DNA from: MPNO01 sp965200535 | Lineage (GTDB): Bacteria; Pseudomonadota; Alphaproteobacteria; MPNO01 | Direction of reading: 5' to 3' | Length of the DNA: 64,000 nt | Assembly (NCBI GenBank): GCA_965200535.1 | Contig: CBDAUF010000001.1 | Location: forward strand, 558,001 to 622,000 | In this document: in pieces, positions 1-8,745 of the stretch | Numbering within the stretch: position 1 is the first letter of the stretch | Layout of the letters: each line of letters opens with the position of its first letter | The notes under the pieces: generated by a model | What the model saw: the letters and a program-made list of their open reading frames with translations, nothing else | The model's database searches: none | Told to the model about the DNA's origin: nothing | Program-made: the position numbers and the translations under genes

Positions 1-2
1 GC

Positions 3-641
3 GACGGCAAGGAAAACAAGTACAGCTTCGTCCGCCACATCGAGGCGTTGGAGGGAAAGGCGATCCTCAAGCCCTCGGCGCGCGAGCACGGCGAACCGCC
101 GAAACCCGATCCCGCGTTCAGTCCGGTGGCGGACGGCGACCCGTTCGGCGAGGTCCTGTTCGACGGTCTGCGCGAGAACCTGGTCGACTTCGTGATCGGT
201 CTGCCGTGCAGCGGGTTTTCGCACACGCTGCAACGCTGCATGGACGATCAGTCGATGCGCTACGTGGGCGTCGCCAACGAAGGAACCGGGATCGGCATCT
301 GCGCCGGTGCGTGGCTCGGCGGCAAAACCCCGGCCGCGGTGATCGAGAATTTCGGCCTCTACGCGGCGACCTACCAGTTGATGCGCGGCCATTACACGTT
401 CGGCATCCCGACCCTGCTGATGACCGAATATCGCGGCGATGCCGGGGAAACCGAGTTCTTCGGCGATTCCGGCGACATGACGGAGCCGCTGCTCCGCGCC
501 GCGCGGATCAACCATCGCGTGGTGCGCAACCTCCGCGACCTCAAGCCGGCGATCCGCGATGCGCTGCGATGGATGAATTTCGGGCTCAGACCCTACGCTG
601 TTCTGCCTTCCTTCGACCTCACGCGGCCCATGCCGCCCTGA
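3..641 (+). CDS. ThDP-dependent decarboxylase-like protein, 5' end outside window
   Basis: The frame is open from the window edge to the TGA at 639-641, so this is the 3' part of a longer gene. The only early initiator, TTG at 48, has no ribosome site. From about codon 60 onward it reads as the pyrimidine-binding (alpha) domain of sulfopyruvate/phosphonopyruvate decarboxylases: IGLPCSG, then VANEGTG, whose Glu would activate the thiamine cofactor, then VIENFGLY and LLMTEYRGD. The first codons (DGKENKYSFVRHIEALEG) look instead like the C-terminal tail of the partner beta (PP) domain, so the whole protein may be a PP-Pyr fusion in reversed domain order. The reaction would be decarboxylation of a 2-oxo acid in the cytoplasm; the substrate is unknown. 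A NIPSNAP gene follows after 16 bases. Confidence 0.7.
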   Translation, partial: DGKENKYSFVRHIEALEGKAILKPSAREHGEPPKPDPAFSPVADGDPFGEVLFDGLRENLVDFVIGLPCSGFSHTLQRCMDDQSMRYVGVANEGTGIGICAGAWLGGKTPAAVIENFGLYAATYQLMRGHYTFGIPTLLMTEYRGDAGETEFFGDSGDMTEPLLRAARINHRVVRNLRDLKPAIRDALRWMNFGLRPYAVLPSFDLTRPMPP

Positions 642-657
642 TCCGGAGCCGCTGCCA

Positions 658-1380
658 ATGATATTCGAAAGTCGCCGCTACACTTTGCAGCCCCGCCGGA
701 TGGAGGACTTCGTCGCCCTGCAGCACCGCCGGGGGTTCGGCGGCCCCTGCGCCGGGTTCCTCTCCCGCCTGATCGGCTATTTCGAGACCGTCACCGGCAC
801 GCCGGAGCAGGTCGTCCACCTCTACCGCTACGACAGTTTCGAGGACTGGATCGAGAAGCTGCACGGGCTCTACGACGTGCCGGAAATCGCCTTCTACTTC
901 ACCGAAGCGCGGGCGATGATCGATCGTCAGGAAGCCGATTTCTTCCAGCCCGCGCCGCTCGCCGGGCTGTGCCCCCTGTGGCACGGCGATGCCGACTGGT
1001 TGCCCGGCCCGGGACAGGAGCGCTGGGATCTCCGGTCGATGCCGGGCCTGGTGGTGGAGGAAACGCTGGAGGCGCTCAGGCCCGGCGGGCTCCTCGCCTA
1101 TTGGCAGGCGATGACCGATAGCGGTCTGGAGGCCACGGCGCCGCTCCGCGAGAACACTCTCGCCACGTGGTCGTCGATGACCGGCCGGCTCCATGTCATC
1201 GCTTCCTACCGCGTGTTTGCGTCGGTTGCCGAACGCGACGAACGCCGGCGCGAGGCGAACCTGGGCGCGGCGATGGCCGCGTTCAACGAGGCGCTGAGGC
1301 CGATCCTGCGCGAACGGACGACGACGCTGCTCCGCCCGGTGGCGGTGCCGCAGATGAGTCCGTTGTTCCGCCACCCGTAG
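658..1380 (+). CDS. NIPSNAP family protein
   Basis: This is a 240-residue protein with the tandem ferredoxin-like layout of NIPSNAP proteins. The opening MIFESRRYTLQP matches the family's first strand, VVHLYRYDSFEDW is the typical end of the first repeat, and LLAYWQAM plus HVIASYRVFAS belong to the second. There is no signal peptide or membrane segment, so it should be cytosolic. No catalytic residues are established for bacterial NIPSNAPs; in catabolic clusters they commonly sit beside decarboxylases or amidohydrolases, as here 16 bases after a ThDP enzyme. The ATG at 658 begins just after the previous stop and no better start is visible. The biochemical role is unknown. Confidence 0.85.
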   Translation: MIFESRRYTLQPRRMEDFVALQHRRGFGGPCAGFLSRLIGYFETVTGTPEQVVHLYRYDSFEDWIEKLHGLYDVPEIAFYFTEARAMIDRQEADFFQPAPLAGLCPLWHGDADWLPGPGQERWDLRSMPGLVVEETLEALRPGGLLAYWQAMTDSGLEATAPLRENTLATWSSMTGRLHVIASYRVFASVAERDERRREANLGAAMAAFNEALRPILRERTTTLLRPVAVPQMSPLFRHP

Positions 1381-1393
1381 CCGCCCGGGTGGA

Positions 1394-2752
1394 TCAGAGC
1401 ATCGTTCGCGGCAGCCAGAGAACGATTCCGGGGAAGGCCAGCAGGACTGCGACTGTCACCACGTCGGCGACGAAAAACGGCCCGATGCCGCGGAAGACAT
1501 CCTGGAGCGGGATGGCGAGCGAGCGCCCGTCGGCATCGCGCAGTTCGCGCGAGACGCCGGCGACGACAAAGCAATTGAGGCCGATCGGCGGGGTGATCAG
1601 ACAGATCTCCGCCATCTTGACGACGATGATACCGAACCAGATGGGGTCGTAGCCGAGCGCGATCACGGCCGGGAATACGACCGGCAGGGTCAGCACCAGC
1701 ATCCCGATCGCGTCCATGAACATGCCGAGCACGGCATAGGCGAGAAGGATGCAGATCATGATCAGGATCGGCGGCATGTCGAGCGTGACCACCCAGTCGG
1801 CGAACGCGCCCGGCAGGCCGGCGAAGCCGAGAAACCGCACGAACAGGAAGACGCCCCAGATCAGCGTGAAGATCATCACGGTGAGCCGGGCGGTCTCCAT
1901 CAGGGCCTCGTGAAGCCGTCCACCCATCTCGCGGAGGGCGCGTTCGCGGTAGGCCCGGAGCGCGTAGAAGCAGAACACCACCATCGCGCCGAGCGCGCCG
2001 GCCTCCGTCGGCGTCGCGGCGCCCGTGTAGAGCGCGCCGAAGATGACGCCGACGACGATGAAGATAGGCAGCGTGCCGGGCAGGCTGGCGAACCGCTGCC
2101 GCCAGGTAAACCCGGTGATGGACTGGCCGAGATCGGGGCGGAGACGGCACATGCCGACGATCAGCCCGGCGTAGATAAGCGCCGAAACGATCCCCGGGAG
2201 GAAGCCGGCGAGCAGCAGCCGCCCCACCGATTCCTCTACGATGATGGCGTAGACGACGAGGATGGCCGACGGCGGGATCAGCGAGGCGAGAGTCCCGCCC
2301 GCCGCGATCACGCCCGATGTCAGCCGCCGGTCGTAGGCGTTGCGCAGCATGTCCGGAATGGCGACCCGCGAGAAGACGGCGGCGGTGGCGGTCGAGGCGC
2401 CGGACACCGCCGCGAAACCGGCGGTCGCGAAGACGGTGGCCACCGCGAGCCCTCCGGGGACCCAACCCACCCAGCGCCGGGCCGCCTCGAACAGGCGCGA
2501 TGTGAGGCCTGCATAGAAGGCGAGGAACCCGATTAGGATGAACAGCGGCAGGACGGACAGCGGGTAGGTGACGGTCTTCGAGTGCGGGATGGTCCCGGCG
2601 ATCGCCCCGGCAATATCCCAATTTCTGAGCGCGACAAGACCGAGAAAACCGGTCAGCGCCGCCGCGACGAAGACTCGGACGCCGATGAACACCAACGCGA
2701 CGAGCAGGCCCACGCCGATAATGCCGATGGTGAAATCGTCGAGACCGAACAT
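1394..2752 (-). CDS. dctM: TRAP transporter large permease subunit (DctM type)
   Basis: A 452-residue, very hydrophobic inner-membrane protein of about 12 helices. It is the sodium-coupled transport subunit that works with DctQ and the periplasmic DctP. Family landmarks are VSGASTATAAVFSRVAIPDM, GGTLASLIPPSAILVVYA and the C-terminal ITPPIGLNCFVVAG. The open frame runs far upstream, but the ATG at 2752 (MFGLDDFTIG) is the natural family start and lies two bases after the dctQ stop, so the two are translationally coupled. The gene order on this strand is dctP - dctQ - dctM. The substrate cannot be deduced. Confidence 0.93.
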   Translation of the reverse strand: MFGLDDFTIGIIGVGLLVALVFIGVRVFVAAALTGFLGLVALRNWDIAGAIAGTIPHSKTVTYPLSVLPLFILIGFLAFYAGLTSRLFEAARRWVGWVPGGLAVATVFATAGFAAVSGASTATAAVFSRVAIPDMLRNAYDRRLTSGVIAAGGTLASLIPPSAILVVYAIIVEESVGRLLLAGFLPGIVSALIYAGLIVGMCRLRPDLGQSITGFTWRQRFASLPGTLPIFIVVGVIFGALYTGAATPTEAGALGAMVVFCFYALRAYRERALREMGGRLHEALMETARLTVMIFTLIWGVFLFVRFLGFAGLPGAFADWVVTLDMPPILIMICILLAYAVLGMFMDAIGMLVLTLPVVFPAVIALGYDPIWFGIIVVKMAEICLITPPIGLNCFVVAGVSRELRDADGRSLAIPLQDVFRGIGPFFVADVVTVAVLLAFPGIVLWLPRTML

Positions 2753-2754
2753 CG

Positions 2755-3396
2755 CTATCCGTCCCGGCGTCCGGCCGCTGCGCCGGACCCTTCGGCGATC
2801 CCTTCCCCGGCATGGCGGATTTCCTCCGCCGCGGTCTGCTCGACGCCCCTGAGAAGCGGCACCGCGACCGGTTCCCGGTTCGGATGGACGGCCAGGCGCA
2901 GATAGCCGGCCAGTTGCAGCCAGAGGCGGATCAGCAGGACGGAAAGCGCCACCGGGACGACGAGCTTGGCCGGCCAGGTGACGATCTCGATGTCGATCGT
3001 CGAATCCCCGAAATCGAAGGCGCGCTCGAAATGGCGGTAGGCGTAGGGGATGAGCACGGCGACGATAAAGATGGCGAGCGCCGTGCCTGCGGCCTCGCCG
3101 ATCCACATCGCGCGGCCCCTGAGACGGGCGATCACGAGCTCCATCCGCACATGGCCGCCGACGCGCTGGACGAACGAGATGGCGAGCACCGCGAACCCCA
3201 CCATCGACACCTCGACGATGTCGATATAGCCGAAGATGGGCGCGCGGAAGACGGTCCTCAGAACGATCTGGGCGACGCCGAGCAGCATCAGCACGAAGAT
3301 CAGGATACCGGCCAGCAGGTTGAGCCGGCTCTCGACCCATCCGAGCCAGCGGTCGGCCCGCGCGAGGCCGCGGCCGAAGCCGTCGCTCATGGACAA
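2755..3396 (-). CDS. dctQ: TRAP transporter small permease subunit (DctQ type)
   Basis: A 213-residue membrane protein with four predicted helices: around residues 20-45 (LNLLAGILIFVLMLLGVAQI), 60-80, 100-120 and 135-160. This is the DctQ pattern. WLGWVESRLNLLAGI and the central AVLAISFVQRVGGHVRMEL are typical of the family. DctQ binds DctM in the inner membrane. The C-terminal 50 residues are an extra charged tail rich in Ala, Gly and Arg, longer than usual. The gene lies 88 bases after the binding-protein gene, behind a strong hairpin, and 2 bases before dctM. Confidence 0.9.
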   Translation of the reverse strand: MSMSDGFGRGLARADRWLGWVESRLNLLAGILIFVLMLLGVAQIVLRTVFRAPIFGYIDIVEVSMVGFAVLAISFVQRVGGHVRMELVIARLRGRAMWIGEAAGTALAIFIVAVLIPYAYRHFERAFDFGDSTIDIEIVTWPAKLVVPVALSVLLIRLWLQLAGYLRLAVHPNREPVAVPLLRGVEQTAAEEIRHAGEGIAEGSGAAAGRRDG

Positions 3397-3425
3397 GCGT
3401 GCATCATCTCGGGGCCTCCCGGCGC

Positions 3426-3453
3426 TCCCGGACGCTGCGGACAGCGCCCGGGA
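3426..3453 (-). promoter_or_regulatory. Intercistronic hairpin between dctP and dctQ
   Basis: Arms TCCCGG (3426-3431) and CCGGGA (3448-3453) enclose a second perfect stem, CGCTG (3433-3437) with CAGCG (3442-3446), around a four-base loop, with one unpaired base on each side. No T tract follows on the minus strand. It is therefore better read as an mRNA-stabilising or attenuating hairpin that raises binding-protein yield over permease yield than as a full terminator. Confidence 0.6.
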
Positions 3454-3484
3454 ACGACAGGACCGCAGTCGCGGCGGGGGCGGC

Positions 3485-4516
3485 CTAGTAGGTCCGCCCG
3501 ACCGCCTTGAAGATCGTCTCGATCACCCCGCGGGCATCGAACTTGCCCTGATTTTCCTTGATCCAGGCCTCGATCACCGGCTTGCCCGCGGCGGCGCGGA
3601 ATTTGTCGAGCTCGGCTTCGGAGTAGCGGACCTCCTTCAGCTTCGCCTTGAGCATCGGCAGGTTCTTCTTGTCGATCGAGATATAGGCCTGAATCTGGGT
3701 TGCGATCACGTCTTCCTTCACATCGTCCAGCAGTTTCTTGTACTGGGCGGGAAGGCCGTTGTAGGCGTTGATCGAGAACGCCAGCGGGCAGTCGGAGGTC
3801 CCGGGCGACAGGTTGGCCGTGTACCACTCCGAGACCTCATGGATCTTGTAGGCGACGTGGCTGTAGGTGAACGGGAAGGAGGCCGCATCCATCGTCCCCT
3901 GCTGCACGCCGGTATAGACCTCGGTCGCGGTCGAACTGGTCGGCGTGGCGCCCAGCACCTTCATCGCCCGGCCGACGCCGCCCCCGGCCCGCACGGTGAG
4001 CCCCTTCCAGTCGGCGAGCGTCGCGGGCGGTTTGCCGCGGCCGAGAAACTCGTACTGCGGAAGGTACGAGGACACGTAGGTCATCGCGTTCCACTGGGAG
4101 AGTTCCTTCTTGACCGCCGGGTGCGCGTAGACCGCATCGCGGATCTTGCGGTTGTTGCCCCAGTCGCTCATCGGCAGGAACGGCATGGTGAGCGACATCA
4201 GGGCGGGGTTCTTTTTCGGATGGTAGAAATTGCAGAACATCGCCGCCTGGAACGCATCCGCCGAAAGGCCGTCGAGGTTCTCGCGCGATTTCGACAGCGC
4301 GCCGCCGTAGTGGAGCACGATGTTCCAGTTGCCGCCGGTCTTCTCCCGGACGAGTTGGGAAAGTCTTTCGACGCCTGCCGTGAACGCCCGTTTCTTACCC
4401 CAGAGCGAGACATCCCATTTGAGCTTGGGTCCGTGGACCTCCGCCGCCTGCGCTCCGGCCGCGGTCAGGCTGAACGCGGCGAGAAACGCCAGTCCCGTTG
4501 TACCGATCCTCTTCAT
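3485..4516 (-). CDS. dctP: TRAP transporter substrate-binding protein (DctP family)
   Basis: A 343-residue periplasmic binding protein. The start is the ATG at 4516 (MKRIGTTGLAFLAAF), preceded by GGGAGAA. It opens a classical signal peptide cleaved around AGAQAAE at residue 25. The open frame continues 24 codons upstream but that part is arginine-rich and not signal-like. DctP-family features include FTAGVERLSQLVREKTGG near the N-terminus, the conserved Arg region GLTVRAGGGVGRAMKVLGA, and TEVYTGVQQGTMDAA. It captures an organic acid or similar solute for the DctQM permease encoded just downstream. The ligand is unknown. Confidence 0.92.
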   Translation of the reverse strand: MKRIGTTGLAFLAAFSLTAAGAQAAEVHGPKLKWDVSLWGKKRAFTAGVERLSQLVREKTGGNWNIVLHYGGALSKSRENLDGLSADAFQAAMFCNFYHPKKNPALMSLTMPFLPMSDWGNNRKIRDAVYAHPAVKKELSQWNAMTYVSSYLPQYEFLGRGKPPATLADWKGLTVRAGGGVGRAMKVLGATPTSSTATEVYTGVQQGTMDAASFPFTYSHVAYKIHEVSEWYTANLSPGTSDCPLAFSINAYNGLPAQYKKLLDDVKEDVIATQIQAYISIDKKNLPMLKAKLKEVRYSEAELDKFRAAAGKPVIEAWIKENQGKFDARGVIETIFKAVGRTY

Positions 4517-4670
4517 TCCCAGGTTCTCCCCTTGCGCCGCCCTCGCGCGGCGTTCTGTCCCGCGGGTCCGGCCCCGATCCCGCCTCACGGAGCGATTCTA
4601 GAGTGTTTCGGCGTTGAGTCGAACCGGCCCCTGCCCCGTTATTCGCGCCCCCAGGGTATTCGCCCGACCG

Positions 4671-5684
4671 CTACATCGGACGCAGCACCGGCATGACATG
4701 CGCTGCGAAAAGTTCGACCGAACGGTCCGTCTCCGCGAGGGTGAGATCGCCGAACGCCATCTGGCCCACCATGTAGTTCGCCTCCGCCACCGCCATCCGG
4801 TCGGCGACGAAGGCGGTAACGGTTTCGGGGCATCCGGCGACCGCGCGGCCCTGCGCCGCCATCTGGTCGAAGGTGGGCGGCCGTTGGTGCTTCGGCGGCG
4901 GGGTGTCATGCCGGACGAAGAGGAAATTGAAGCTCTCGTACCAGACCGGGTAGGCGCGCCGGGCGGCGGCAAGCGCCGCGGCGTCGGTCTCGCCCACGAC
5001 CACGAACATTCCGAGGCCGACCAGGCCCGGCGTGCTTTCGGCACCGTGCTCCCGGGCCCAGGCCGCGCGGTAGCTGCGGGCGAACGCGCTGGTCTCTTCC
5101 GCGGTGTCGAGGCTCACGATATGGCTTCCCATCCTTGCCGCGCGCGCCGCGCTCTCGGTCGCATGGACGCCGTACCACAACGGCGGATGGGGTTTCTGGT
5201 AAGGGGTTACCAGGAGAGGCACGTCGTCGAAGCTGGCATACGTTCCCGCATGGTCGAGCCGGCCGGCGGCAAGCCCGTTTATGATGATGTCGAGATACTC
5301 GCGGTAGACGGCCTCCGCCTCCGCATGGTCAATGCCGAAATAGGCCGCCTCGATGGGCGATGCGCCGCGGCCGAAGCCGATTTCGAGCCGCCCGCGGCTC
5401 ATCTGGTCCAGCATGCAGATTTCCTGCACCAGCCGCAGCGGGTGGTAGAGCGGCAGCGCGAAGACGAGCGGGCCGAATCGCAGGGTGCGGGTCTGCGCCG
5501 CCACCGCGCTGAGGAACAGGTTGGGCGAGGGCGCCATGCCGAGCGGCGTCGAGTGATGCTCGGCGATGTGATAGCTGCGGAAGCCTGCCCGCTCGAACCG
5601 GCGGACCAGCGCCAGCCGATCGGCGTAGTATACATCGAGCGGATGCCCGGTCGCATCGAGGTGGTCGAAAATGCCGAATTCCAC
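4671..5684 (-). CDS. LLM class flavin-dependent oxidoreductase
   Basis: A 337-residue luciferase-like monooxygenase. I chose the GTG at 5684 (VEFGIFDHLD) because GGGGAGG stands about eight bases upstream and the TIM-barrel fold begins immediately; an ATG 19 codons earlier would add a meaningless arginine-rich leader. Family motifs are YHIAEHHSTPLGMAPSP, LPLYHPLRLVQE and RLEIGFGRGASPIE. Such enzymes use FMNH2 (from a separate reductase) or F420 to oxygenate small organic molecules. It is cytosolic. It is divergent from the amidase at 5808, with 123 bases between, suggesting shared control. The substrate is unknown. Confidence 0.88.
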   Translation of the reverse strand: MEFGIFDHLDATGHPLDVYYADRLALVRRFERAGFRSYHIAEHHSTPLGMAPSPNLFLSAVAAQTRTLRFGPLVFALPLYHPLRLVQEICMLDQMSRGRLEIGFGRGASPIEAAYFGIDHAEAEAVYREYLDIIINGLAAGRLDHAGTYASFDDVPLLVTPYQKPHPPLWYGVHATESAARAARMGSHIVSLDTAEETSAFARSYRAAWAREHGAESTPGLVGLGMFVVVGETDAAALAAARRAYPVWYESFNFLFVRHDTPPPKHQRPPTFDQMAAQGRAVAGCPETVTAFVADRMAVAEANYMVGQMAFGDLTLAETDRSVELFAAHVMPVLRPM

Positions 5685-5807
5685 GCGGCCGCCTCCCCGG
5701 CTCCGCCCCCAAGCAGCGGATTGTTGCAGGCGGCCGCGCAACCATCAATCATGGCTGCCGCGTCGTCATGACGCGTCTACCCTCTTTGCGTGAAACGGAC
5801 CCCCGAC

Positions 5808-7172
5808 ATGGCCGACTACGATCCCAGGACACATTCGCTCATCACCTTTCACGACCGCGTGGCCGCATTCGGCGACGGTTCCGACACGCCGCGCGCCTTT
5901 CTCGAACGCTGTATGGAGGCGATCGAGGCGCGCGAGGATGAGATCATGGCCTGGGCCTATCTCGATCCGGCGGGCGCTCGTGCGGCGGCCGATGCGGCGG
6001 GCGCGCGCTACCGGGCCGGAACGCCGCTGTCGCCGATCGACGGGCTGCCGGTCGGCATCAAGGACCTGATCGAGACCGTCGATATGCCGACCGAGTACGG
6101 CTCGACGCTGTACGCCGGACACCGCCCGAAGCAGGACGCCGCCGTGGTGCTCGCGCTGCGCGAGGGCGGCGCCGTGCCGATCGGCAAGACGGTGACCGTG
6201 ACCTTCGGCGGCGGCGACCCCGCGCGGACGCGAAATCCGCACGATACGCGCCGCACCCCGGGCGGTTCGTCGAGCGGCTCCGCCGCCGCGGTGGGCGCGC
6301 CCACCGTGCCCGCGGCGATCGGCACCCACGCGCGCGGTTCCACCATCCGCCCCGCCAGCTTCTGCGGCGTCTACGCCCTCAAGCCGACCTACGGCGCGAT
6401 CAACCGGCAGGGGGTGTTTTCCGCCGCCGACAGCATGGACCATCTGGGGACCTTCGCGGGGTCCCTGCGCGATGTCTGGACGATCGCCCGCCACATGGCG
6501 CGCCTCGCCGGAGGCGATCCCGGCCATCCCGGCCTCTACGGCGGCGCCCTGCCGCCCGCCCCGCGCAGGCCCATGCGTCTGGTCCGGCTGGAGATGGCGG
6601 GCTGGGCGCAAACCGACGATGCGACCAGGGAGGCTTTCGAGCAGGTCGTTCGGTCGCTCGCGGCGGCGGGGGTCGAGATCTTCGGCCGCGGCGATGATCC
6701 GACGATCGCCGAATACGAGGCGCGCCTGGTGGAAATTCCCGGACTCTGGCGCGACCTTTACCGCTTCGAGATGCGTTGGCCGATGCTGCAATACGTGGCC
6801 CTCTATCCCGACGACGTACCGCCGAGGCTCAAGCGCGGGCTGGAGGAGGGCGCCGGCCTCACCCAGGAGACCTACCGCGCGGCCCTCGTCCGGCGCGCCC
6901 ATGTCAGGGCCTTGCACCGCGAACTCGCCAACCGGGTGGACGGGTTCGTTACCCTGGCCTCGCCGGGCCCCGGCCCGATCGGCATGGACCAGGGCAGCGC
7001 CGTATTCAACGAGCCGTCCTCGGTGCTCGGCGCTCCGGCGCTCTCGCTGCCGCTGATGGCGGTGGACGGCGCGCCGGTCGGATTGCAGTTGCTGGGCCAG
7101 ATCGGCGGCGACGAGGCGCTCGCCGCCTGCGGCCTGTGGGTGGCCGAACACGTGCTCGGCAAGCCGGCCTGA
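5808..7172 (+). CDS. Amidase signature family hydrolase
   Basis: A 454-residue amidase of the Ser-cisSer-Lys type. The Lys lies in PVGIKDLIETV, the cis-Ser region in TPGGSSSGSAAAV, and the nucleophile region reads GTHARGSTIRPASFCG. Canonical enzymes have GTDTGGS(I/V)R there, so the nucleophilic Ser is kept but the preceding Asp and Gly, near the oxyanion hole, are replaced by His and Arg. Start: ATG at 5808 (MADYDPRTHSL); a GTG at 5790 is possible; neither has a strong ribosome site. It hydrolyses an unknown amide in the cytoplasm. It is convergent with the VOC gene downstream. Confidence 0.9.
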   Translation: MADYDPRTHSLITFHDRVAAFGDGSDTPRAFLERCMEAIEAREDEIMAWAYLDPAGARAAADAAGARYRAGTPLSPIDGLPVGIKDLIETVDMPTEYGSTLYAGHRPKQDAAVVLALREGGAVPIGKTVTVTFGGGDPARTRNPHDTRRTPGGSSSGSAAAVGAPTVPAAIGTHARGSTIRPASFCGVYALKPTYGAINRQGVFSAADSMDHLGTFAGSLRDVWTIARHMARLAGGDPGHPGLYGGALPPAPRRPMRLVRLEMAGWAQTDDATREAFEQVVRSLAAAGVEIFGRGDDPTIAEYEARLVEIPGLWRDLYRFEMRWPMLQYVALYPDDVPPRLKRGLEEGAGLTQETYRAALVRRAHVRALHRELANRVDGFVTLASPGPGPIGMDQGSAVFNEPSSVLGAPALSLPLMAVDGAPVGLQLLGQIGGDEALAACGLWVAEHVLGKPA

Positions 7173-7220
7173 CCGGAGCTTGCGGGAACCCGGACCGCCG
7201 GCCGCAAACCCGCAGGCGGA

Positions 7221-7754
7221 TCAGGAGATTGTCTGCGCGACCTCGGCGCGCCACTCCTCGACCGGACGGAACGACTCCTCGGCGCCGAACCGCGCCTTCG
7301 TCGTCTCGTTGATCTGCTCGTCCGAGAGGGAGAAATCCAGCACTTCGCGCTGGGGCTGCTGGACATACCAGGGTGTGTCCATGAACACCTCCAGCCGGTT
7401 GTCCTCGGGATCGCGGAAGTAGATCGACCATGCGTTGCCGTGGTCGGTCGGATCCATGCCCTCCACCCCCTCCGCCGTCAGCGCATCGTAATAGACCCGG
7501 AGATCGGCGAGCGAGGCGACCTTGAACGAGATCTGGTTGATGGTGTTGTAGGATTCCGGCGGTCGGCCGGTGATGAAGACGATCTGGTGGTGGTGCCCGG
7601 AGTTGCGGCTCAGGAACGCCATCCGGTTCTCGCCGAGCGGGCCGCCGTCGGTAACCGTGAAGCCGAGAACCCGGCCGTAGAAATCGGTCATCCTGTCGAT
7701 GTCCGTCACGTAGACCCCGATATGGCCCATTTCGAATGCGGGGGCATTCGTCAT
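7221..7754 (-). CDS. VOC family protein (glyoxalase/extradiol dioxygenase fold)
   Basis: A 177-residue single-domain vicinal-oxygen-chelate protein. The start is ATG at 7754, supported by AGGAGG eight bases upstream. Metal-ligand positions of the fold are visible: His in the first strand (EMGHIGVYVTDIDRMTDFY), a central HHHQIVF, and a Glu in the last strand (DPEDNRLEVFMDTPWYV). This pattern is closest to extradiol ring-cleavage dioxygenase-like members. The last 45 residues form an extra charged tail. It lies downstream of the CmcJ/NvfI-like oxidoreductase, 56 bases away on the same strand, so the two may act in one oxidative pathway. The substrate is unknown. Confidence 0.88.
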   Translation of the reverse strand: MTNAPAFEMGHIGVYVTDIDRMTDFYGRVLGFTVTDGGPLGENRMAFLSRNSGHHHQIVFITGRPPESYNTINQISFKVASLADLRVYYDALTAEGVEGMDPTDHGNAWSIYFRDPEDNRLEVFMDTPWYVQQPQREVLDFSLSDEQINETTKARFGAEESFRPVEEWRAEVAQTIS

Positions 7755-7810
7755 TCCGATTTCCTCCTCTTCGCGCCCGGCTCCATCTTCTCCCGACCGC
7801 CGGTGTTCGC

Positions 7811-8632
7811 CTAGAAAAAAGCGATGGTGCGCATCTCGATACTCTCGCGCTCCGGAGCGCCCGGCTGGGTGTTGGGGTCGACGAAGGCGGTGTGGGCGGT
7901 GAACCGCGCGCGGCCGTCCTTCTCCGAGTCGTAGACCTTGAAGACCAGCGCCTCGTCGCGGTTCATGTGCGGGAAATAGTACCACCGGTGGCCGGGAGCG
8001 TGCGAAATCTGGTAGGTCTCGCCCACCCGGTCCGGGTAACGCCGCTCCGATGCGACAAGGTTCTCCGGCGCGAGGCTCCTCGCATCGGCGATGGCGAGCG
8101 GATGGGATTCGATCGGCCGGTTGATGGCGCGCCACACCTGGACGATCGCGAAGCGCCTCCCGAGCAGTTCTTCAGCCTCGTCCGGCAGCAGGTCGCGCAC
8201 GCGCTGCGGCCCCGACCATTCGGTGTAGTCGTTGTGGACCTGGGTGACCGGCTCGCGCACCTTGCGCGCCTCGCGCGTGGCTTCGCTGCCCGAGCGCAGC
8301 GTGTGGTCGAAGATCAGAACCCGCCGCGCGCCGGTCTGCTTCCGGATCAACGCCTCGACCTCGGGATAGTAGGTGGAGGCCAGGTGTTCCGGATTGAAAA
8401 AGTCTTCCGTCTCCGTCTCGTGGTCGACGAAGACGAACCCGGTCTCGTCGAGCGAGAAAGTGTCGCGGAGAGGCCGGCCGTTGCGGATGGTCATTTCGCG
8501 CGTTTCGTAGGTGCCGCTGCGGACACGGGCCATGTTGCCCGCCTCCATGGTCCGGTTGACCGGCTTCTCGCCGGTATCGACCACGTAGGTCAGCGCGGCG
8601 GTTACGCTGTCGATTGCGGCAGTCTCCACCAT
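7811..8632 (-). CDS. CmcJ/NvfI family oxidoreductase
   Basis: A 273-residue protein resembling the CmcJ/NvfI/AsaB group of 2-oxoglutarate-iron dioxygenase-like enzymes. Recognisable elements are RVLIFDHTLR, the metal-site motif VHNDYTEWSG (His-x-Asp), FAIVQVWRAIN, RWYYFPHMNRDEALVFKVYDS and the distal HTAFVDP. These elements recur across the family in fungal secondary metabolism and in many proteobacteria. The start is ATG at 8632. It is probably cytosolic and hydroxylates or desaturates an organic substrate. It precedes the VOC gene in the same orientation. Confidence 0.8.
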   Translation of the reverse strand: MVETAAIDSVTAALTYVVDTGEKPVNRTMEAGNMARVRSGTYETREMTIRNGRPLRDTFSLDETGFVFVDHETETEDFFNPEHLASTYYPEVEALIRKQTGARRVLIFDHTLRSGSEATREARKVREPVTQVHNDYTEWSGPQRVRDLLPDEAEELLGRRFAIVQVWRAINRPIESHPLAIADARSLAPENLVASERRYPDRVGETYQISHAPGHRWYYFPHMNRDEALVFKVYDSEKDGRARFTAHTAFVDPNTQPGAPERESIEMRTIAFF

Positions 8633-8745
8633 TGCACACTACTCCCTGTGTCCGCGGTTCGCCCCTTGCGCAAGACGACATAGGACGCCCCGCCGGGGCC
8701 GGCAACCGCCGGCATGCGCCGCGTGGCCACTTCCCGGCGTTTCCG

